Shown piece by piece: positions 5,224 through 9,288 of a stretch of DNA of 9,288 nucleotides. Numbering within the stretch: position 1 is the stretch's first letter; each line of letters begins with the position of its first letter. The position numbers and the translations under genes were made by a program. The notes beneath the pieces were generated by a model, which was not told where the DNA came from, made no database searches, and worked only from the letters and a program-made list of their open reading frames with translations. Source of the DNA: Candidatus Dormiibacterota bacterium (lineage in GTDB: Bacteria; Chloroflexota; Dormibacteria; Aeolococcales; Aeolococcaceae); the NCBI GenBank assembly GCA_003170875.1, contig PMYJ01000196.1, positions 1-9,288 on the forward strand, in the 5' to 3' direction.

Positions 5224-7259
5224 TGGGAACCTTCGCCTGGGTCATCCTGCTGCTCCCGCTGGCGGGCTGCGGCGCCTCCTTCGTCGCCGAGAGCCCGCGG
5301 CGAGCCGCTCAGGTGTGCATGACGTTCCTGGGCATCTCCCTCATCCTGGGCGTGCTCGTGCTCGGCTATCGCCTGGCCCACGAGACCACCAGCATCACAC
5401 CCGACATCTCGACGCTCAACTACCTCTCGCTAACCCCGGACCCGGCCGAGACGGTGACCTTCCCGTCCATCTTCCAGGTCGCGGTTGGCGTCCGTGTCGA
5501 CAACCTGAGCGCCACCTTCATGGTCCTGATCTCGTTCCTCTTCCTGGCCGTCCAGGGCCTCGGGACGTCGATGCTCCAGCACGACGCCGGCTATCGCCGC
5601 TTCTTCTGGGCGAGCTCGCCGCTCGCCTCCCTGATGCTCGGCCTGGTGCTGAGCCCCGGCCTCTTCCAGGTCTGGTTGACCCTCGGGGCGATCAGCGGGA
5701 CCACGCTTGTCCTGGCTCTCCACTACTGGCATCGGCGGGAGACGAGCTCTCCCGCCCGGCGTGCGTTTGCGGTGCTGCTCGGGGCCGACGCCAGCCTCCT
5801 GCTCGGCCTGGCGTACATCATCGACAAGCTGGGCCCGTACCTCGGCCTCCAGCCGCAGCCCGCCAGCGGCGCCCTCGACATCTTCGACTTCCGCCTTCTG
5901 GATCCCGCCTGGCAGGCCGCCGCGCAGGGCACCGTCGCCCACCTCGGGTACAGGAGCCTGGTGATCCTCACCGTGCTCCTGGTCGTGGCCGCGCTCGCGC
6001 ATGCCGCCCAGGCTCCCTTCACGGGCTGGCTCACCGGCCTGAGGGAGGCCCCGCTGCCCGTGCTCGCCGGCATCACCGTGTCCATGCTCGCCGGGGTCTC
6101 AGTGCTGGCGCGGATCTACACCCTCCTCCTGGTCACCCCGCACGTCCTCAGCGTCCTCGCTGTGATCGGTGCGGTGGGCGCTGTCTGGCTGAGCACCGCC
6201 TGCCTTGTGTCGCGCGACATCTACCGCGTGGCGCTCCTCTCCGCGGCGGCGCAGCTTGCCTTCGCGATCACCGCCATGGGAGCGGGCGGTTACAGCGCCG
6301 GCCTGCTGATCACCTTCGTCAGCGCGCCGCTCAGCCTCCTTCTCCTGGTCACGGCGGGCAGCCTCGCCCGCGCCTACCGCACTCGCGACATCGGGGAGAT
6401 GGGCGGTGCCTGGCGGCGGATGCGCCGCACCAGCCTGGGCCTCGGGCTCTGGACCGTGGCCGCCGCTGGCCTCGACCTGGTCGGCTACGACGTGGTGTCC
6501 TCCATCTTGCTCAACCGCTTCCCCAACGGCGGTCACATGACAGGCTGGGTCCGCGACCTGGTTGCGGTTCTGGCCGTCGCCGCCGTCGTGCTGACCGCGC
6601 TGTACGCCGTCCGCCTTCTGGTCACCGTCTGCCGCGGCACCCCGGCGGTGCGTCGCGGCTTCCTCGTGGAGAAGCTCACCGAGGCGGAGCCGCGGCTCCG
6701 GGCGCTCCAGGGCTGGACTGCGGCCGCCACCGTGGTTGCCGTCGTCATCGGGCTCCCGGGGATCGCCGCCATAGGTCACGGCAAGGGGCGCGTCCCCGCG
6801 CTCACCTTCAGCCATTGGATCTACTACGGCGCGAGCCACCAGAACCTACCCGTCGAGGGGTGGGCGTTCGCTGCCGTGGTGGCCGCCCTGGTCGTCGGCG
6901 TGGCCGGGGGAGCCGCGGTCTCGCAGGCCAGGCTGAGCCGGCGGCTGGCTCGGATTGGACTCTGGCTCCGGCTTCCGACCCTCACCGCCACCGCTCCCGC
7001 CGCCGTGCGCCGGGCGATCGCGTTGGGTGCCCGGGTCGGGGACACCCTGGCCGGTGAGGTGGTGGCCTTTGACCACGAACTCGTCGAGCCGCTCTACGAC
7101 TCGGCCGGTGACGGAATCGAGGCCGTCGCCTGGTCGATGGAGCGAGTACGGGTGCGCAAGTTGCGCATCGGGCTTGCGGTGATGCTCGCGGTGGTGCTGC
7201 TGCTCGTCGGCGCCAGCGTCCTGGCTGCGGGCGGGCACTTTCCGGTGCATACGACATGA
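5223..7259 (+). CDS. nuoL: NuoL-like antiporter-family subunit, proton-path residues substituted
   Basis: This 678-residue protein with roughly 15-16 hydrophobic segments is homologous to NuoL, the distal proton-pumping subunit of complex I. Recognisable parts are VGVRVDNLSATFMVLISF (88-105), SLMLGLVLSPGLF (136-148), AQAPFTGWLTGLREAPLPV (262-280), SRDIYRVALLS (330-340) and RDIGEMGGAWRRM (388-400). The C-terminus keeps the complex I-type extension: an amphipathic stretch around 600-648 and a last helix at 649-669. This separates it from Mrp antiporter subunits. Residues that carry protons in NuoL are changed: the TM5 Glu is Leu152, the TM7 Lys is His260, the TM8 His is Thr285, the TM10-11 His/Lys cluster is Ile363/Ser367/Ser371, and the TM12 Lys is Val425. 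The start ATG shares its A with the previous stop (TGATG), with GAGGG at 5206-5210 upstream. Alignments are by eye from remembered E. coli sequence. Confidence 0.86.
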   Translation: MGTFAWVILLLPLAGCGASFVAESPRRAAQVCMTFLGISLILGVLVLGYRLAHETTSITPDISTLNYLSLTPDPAETVTFPSIFQVAVGVRVDNLSATFMVLISFLFLAVQGLGTSMLQHDAGYRRFFWASSPLASLMLGLVLSPGLFQVWLTLGAISGTTLVLALHYWHRRETSSPARRAFAVLLGADASLLLGLAYIIDKLGPYLGLQPQPASGALDIFDFRLLDPAWQAAAQGTVAHLGYRSLVILTVLLVVAALAHAAQAPFTGWLTGLREAPLPVLAGITVSMLAGVSVLARIYTLLLVTPHVLSVLAVIGAVGAVWLSTACLVSRDIYRVALLSAAAQLAFAITAMGAGGYSAGLLITFVSAPLSLLLLVTAGSLARAYRTRDIGEMGGAWRRMRRTSLGLGLWTVAAAGLDLVGYDVVSSILLNRFPNGGHMTGWVRDLVAVLAVAAVVLTALYAVRLLVTVCRGTPAVRRGFLVEKLTEAEPRLRALQGWTAAATVVAVVIGLPGIAAIGHGKGRVPALTFSHWIYYGASHQNLPVEGWAFAAVVAALVVGVAGGAAVSQARLSRRLARIGLWLRLPTLTATAPAAVRRAIALGARVGDTLAGEVVAFDHELVEPLYDSAGDGIEAVAWSMERVRVRKLRIGLAVMLAVVLLLVGASVLAAGGHFPVHTT

Positions 7260-8818
7260 ACCTCCTGGCCCAGACGACCAGCACCACCACGACCACCGGG
7301 GTCACCTTCCCCACCCTGGTGCTCACCGCCATGGTCTGGAGCGCGGTGGTGTTTGCCCTGGCGGCAATCCTCATGCCCAACCAGACCCAGGACCAGCTGC
7401 GCCGGATCAAGTCACTGGGCTCCACCGGCGCTGGCGCGGCCCTCTTCTTCGCGATCTGGGCCGTCGAGACCCAGGCGTCCGCAGCACTTGTGGGGACCGG
7501 CACCACTGCCGCGGGCGTACCCGGCGGCGACCTCCACGAGCAGCACGGCTGGCTCACCTCGTTCCCGATCACCTCCACCTACCACCTCGATGCCGACGCT
7601 CTCGCGCTCGCGGTGATCCTGATGGTGTCCGTGGTTTTCTTCTGCGCCTCGCTTGCCGCCTGGCACAACCAGCGTCACGTCAAGCTCCTGACCGTCTGCC
7701 TGCTCACCCTGGAGACGGCCTCCCTCGGCGTCTTTGCCTCGTACGACTGGGTCCTCTTCCTCTTCTTCTGGATGCTGGCGATCGCCCCCGTGTACGTGCT
7801 GGTGCGCGCCTTCGGGGCCGGCCACAGGGGTCGGGCTGCCACCCGCTACGCGGCGACGAGCCTGGTCTCCGCAGGCCTGCTGCTGCTCGCGGCGGTCCTG
7901 ATCGCCTTCCAGGCCGGCTCCCACACCTTCGACATGGGGAGCACGCCGGTCACCCTGCCCGGCGACGGAGAGACGGTCGCCTTCTGGCTGGTCACCGCCG
8001 CCTCGCTGCTGGCGATGGCCGTCGTGCCCCTTCACGGGGCGCTCCTCGACCTGCAGGAGGACAGCTCCGGGGTCCTCTCGGCGATCTTCGCTGCGGTCCT
8101 GCCCAGCCTGGGGGCCTACACCCTCATCCACGTCGCCGTCGGCTTCTTCCCGACGACGTCCGGCAGCTACTCGCTCTTCTTCGCGGCCCTGGCCGTGGTG
8201 ACCGTGGTCTGGGCGGGTCTGGCTGCGCTCCGAACCGACGACCTGAGGCGGCTCATCGGGTACATGGGCACGCTCCTGATGGGTCTGGTGCTGCTCGGCG
8301 TCGCCGGTCACACCACGATCGCGATCACCGGGATCATGTACCTGCTGCTCGCCCGCGGCCTGGTGGTGGCGGTGCTCATGCTGCTCGCCTCCCTGATCCA
8401 GGAGAGGAGCAGGCGGGTGCGCATCTCCCAGCTTGGCGGCCTTGCCTGGCAGGCACCGTTCCTCTCCGTCTTCTGGCTGCTCGCCACCCTTGCGGCGGCG
8501 GGTGTGCCCCTCCTGGCCGGGTTCGCCGGCGACTTCTTCATCTTCACCGGCTCCTTCCCCGCCCATCGATGGGCGACCACGGTGGTGCTGGCGGGCACGC
8601 TCCTCGCCTCCGGTGTGCTGGTCTGGACGGCCCAGCGCATCTTCCTCGGAGCCTCCCGCGACACCTTCGCGCGGGTCCGGGACCTCGGGCCCCTCGAGCT
8701 GACGTACCTCGGCGTTCTGGCGGCGCTGATCGTCCTGATCGGGGTGGTGCCGGGGCACTTCGGCGTGCTCTTCCAGAACGGCGCCGGCTACATCCTCTTC
8801 CCGGGGCCGGCGGGATGA
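7256..8818 (+). CDS. nuoM: NuoM-like antiporter-family subunit, proton-path residues substituted
   Basis: This 520-residue protein with about 14 hydrophobic segments is a NuoM homologue. WLTSFPITSTYHLDADALAL (99-118) is the NuoM signature before helix 4. LTLETASLGVFASYDWVLF (150-168), DDLRRLIGYMG (328-338) and GGLAWQAPF (394-402) also match NuoM blocks, and AGVPLLAGFAGDFF (415-428) keeps the broken-helix Pro of TM12. Proton-relay positions differ: the TM5 Glu of FWEL is Met173, the TM7 Lys is Ala253, the TM8 Lys is Ser284, His322 is Leu341, His348 is Arg367, while Glu407 becomes the conservative Asp426. The N-terminus has an unusual Thr-rich stretch (residues 7-14), and residues 74-98 form a Gly/Thr-rich loop. 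The start ATG overlaps the NuoL-like stop as ATGA without its own strong ribosome-binding site, so translation is coupled. Confidence 0.86.
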   Translation: MNLLAQTTSTTTTTGVTFPTLVLTAMVWSAVVFALAAILMPNQTQDQLRRIKSLGSTGAGAALFFAIWAVETQASAALVGTGTTAAGVPGGDLHEQHGWLTSFPITSTYHLDADALALAVILMVSVVFFCASLAAWHNQRHVKLLTVCLLTLETASLGVFASYDWVLFLFFWMLAIAPVYVLVRAFGAGHRGRAATRYAATSLVSAGLLLLAAVLIAFQAGSHTFDMGSTPVTLPGDGETVAFWLVTAASLLAMAVVPLHGALLDLQEDSSGVLSAIFAAVLPSLGAYTLIHVAVGFFPTTSGSYSLFFAALAVVTVVWAGLAALRTDDLRRLIGYMGTLLMGLVLLGVAGHTTIAITGIMYLLLARGLVVAVLMLLASLIQERSRRVRISQLGGLAWQAPFLSVFWLLATLAAAGVPLLAGFAGDFFIFTGSFPAHRWATTVVLAGTLLASGVLVWTAQRIFLGASRDTFARVRDLGPLELTYLGVLAALIVLIGVVPGHFGVLFQNGAGYILFPGPAG

Positions 8819-9288
8819 GCGCGCCCAACGGCATGGCCGTGTTCGCGACGATGCTGCCCACGTTGCTGCTGCTGGTGCTCGCCGCCGTCGCGGGCCTGCT
8901 CGGCTGGCTCCGCCCCGCGTTGCCGCCGTCGTTTCACCGCTGGCTCGGGGCAGAGGCCCTGGTGGGTGCCGGTGCGGCCGCTCTCGTCGCCTTCCATGGC
9001 GTCGCGCTCACCAACGGGGTCGGCCTGGCCGCCTACGCGGCGGCGGTGATCGCCGACCACTTCGGCACCTTCGCGGTCCTCCTGCTCTGCGCGACCGGCC
9101 TGGTCGCCGTCCTGACCAGTGGCGCCGTCCAAGAGCGCCTCGGCTCCCGGCTGCCTGCCTACCACGCCCTGGTGCTCACCGCGACCGCCGGTGGCACCGT
9201 CCTCGCCGTGCAGGCGGAGATGGGGATGCTCATTGTCGGCCTGGGCATCGTGGTGATAAGCCTGGTCGGCATCGTGGCGGTGGAGAAG
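8815..9288 (+). CDS. nuoN: NuoN-like antiporter-family subunit (3' end outside window)
   Basis: This open frame begins with an ATG that overlaps the NuoM-like stop as ATGA, and continues without a stop to the window end (158 residues so far; NuoN is usually about 480). The order J-K-L-M-N and the layout support NuoN: hydrophobic helices near 8-31, 46-64 and 84-102, then a polar loop with AYHALVLTATAG (115-126) in place of the EYYALLLFATLG block, and AEMGMLIVGLGIVVISL (134-150) in place of the NDLLTLFLGLELMSLSL helix. The TM5 glutamate of the GLEL motif is Gly144. The lysine and histidine helices lie outside the window, so only this one key position can be checked. Identity is less certain than for the L and M homologues because only the N-terminal third is seen. 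Confidence 0.72.
   Translation, partial: MSAPNGMAVFATMLPTLLLLVLAAVAGLLGWLRPALPPSFHRWLGAEALVGAGAAALVAFHGVALTNGVGLAAYAAAVIADHFGTFAVLLLCATGLVAVLTSGAVQERLGSRLPAYHALVLTATAGGTVLAVQAEMGMLIVGLGIVVISLVGIVAVEK

Noticed and set aside
5138..7057. Very long open frame overlapping the NuoL-like gene on the same strand
   Set aside because: Its product is low-complexity Pro/Arg/Gly/His sequence, typical of an off-frame reading of GC-rich coding DNA. The NuoL-like frame has clear homology and coupled start and stop codons.
7412..8758. 448-codon open frame on the minus strand across the NuoM-like gene
   Set aside because: Antisense shadow made of Gly, Glu, Asp, Arg and His repeats, with no recognisable domain and no plausible start signals.
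4897..9288. Mrp-type Na+/H+ antiporter operon
   Set aside because: The order J-K-L-M-N, the separate NuoM-type signature and the NuoL C-terminal extension fit complex I. MrpE, F and G-like genes are not seen.

Overview
The window is very GC-rich and almost fully coding. It looks like chromosome from a high-GC, Gram-positive-like or Chloroflexota-like bacterium, perhaps an actinobacterium or a Dormibacterota-type soil lineage. The clues are G/C-ending codons, a glycosylase variant and a CysO-type sulfur carrier that I associate with actinobacteria-like genomes, and several genes whose -10 hexamer (TAnnnT) lies only 7-9 nt before the ATG, which implies leaderless transcripts. The taxonomy is inference. 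I saw no RNA gene, mobile element, CRISPR array or long repeat.

Left part (1-2136). A Fpg/Nei-family DNA glycosylase runs leftward off the window. Across a 156-bp divergent intergenic region lies a fumarylacetoacetate-hydrolase (FAH) family enzyme running rightward. Next comes a COG4112-type NUDIX protein, preceded by a perfect 16-bp operator-like inverted repeat that overlaps its probable promoter.

Middle part (2137-4196). A CysO/MoaD/ThiS-like sulfur carrier and the tRNA 2-thiouridine synthase MnmA each appear to have their own leaderless promoter. Both belong to sulfur-transfer chemistry. MnmA overlaps by 4 nt a small membrane protein of unknown function.

Right part (4197-9288, running off the end). 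A promoter and a possible 22-codon leader ORF precede five overlapping genes in the complex I order nuoJ-K-L-M-N, the last one cut by the window end. They are recognisable as the antiporter-like membrane-arm subunits of NADH:quinone oxidoreductase. By-eye alignment indicates that nearly all residues known to carry protons in these subunits are replaced: both NuoK glutamates, the TM5 glutamates of L, M and N, and the key lysines and histidines of L and M. No nuoA-I genes lie upstream. The most notable content of the window is therefore a free-standing, complex-I-derived membrane module that keeps its architecture, including the NuoL C-terminal extension, but appears to have lost the canonical proton path. 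Its function cannot be stated from the sequence.
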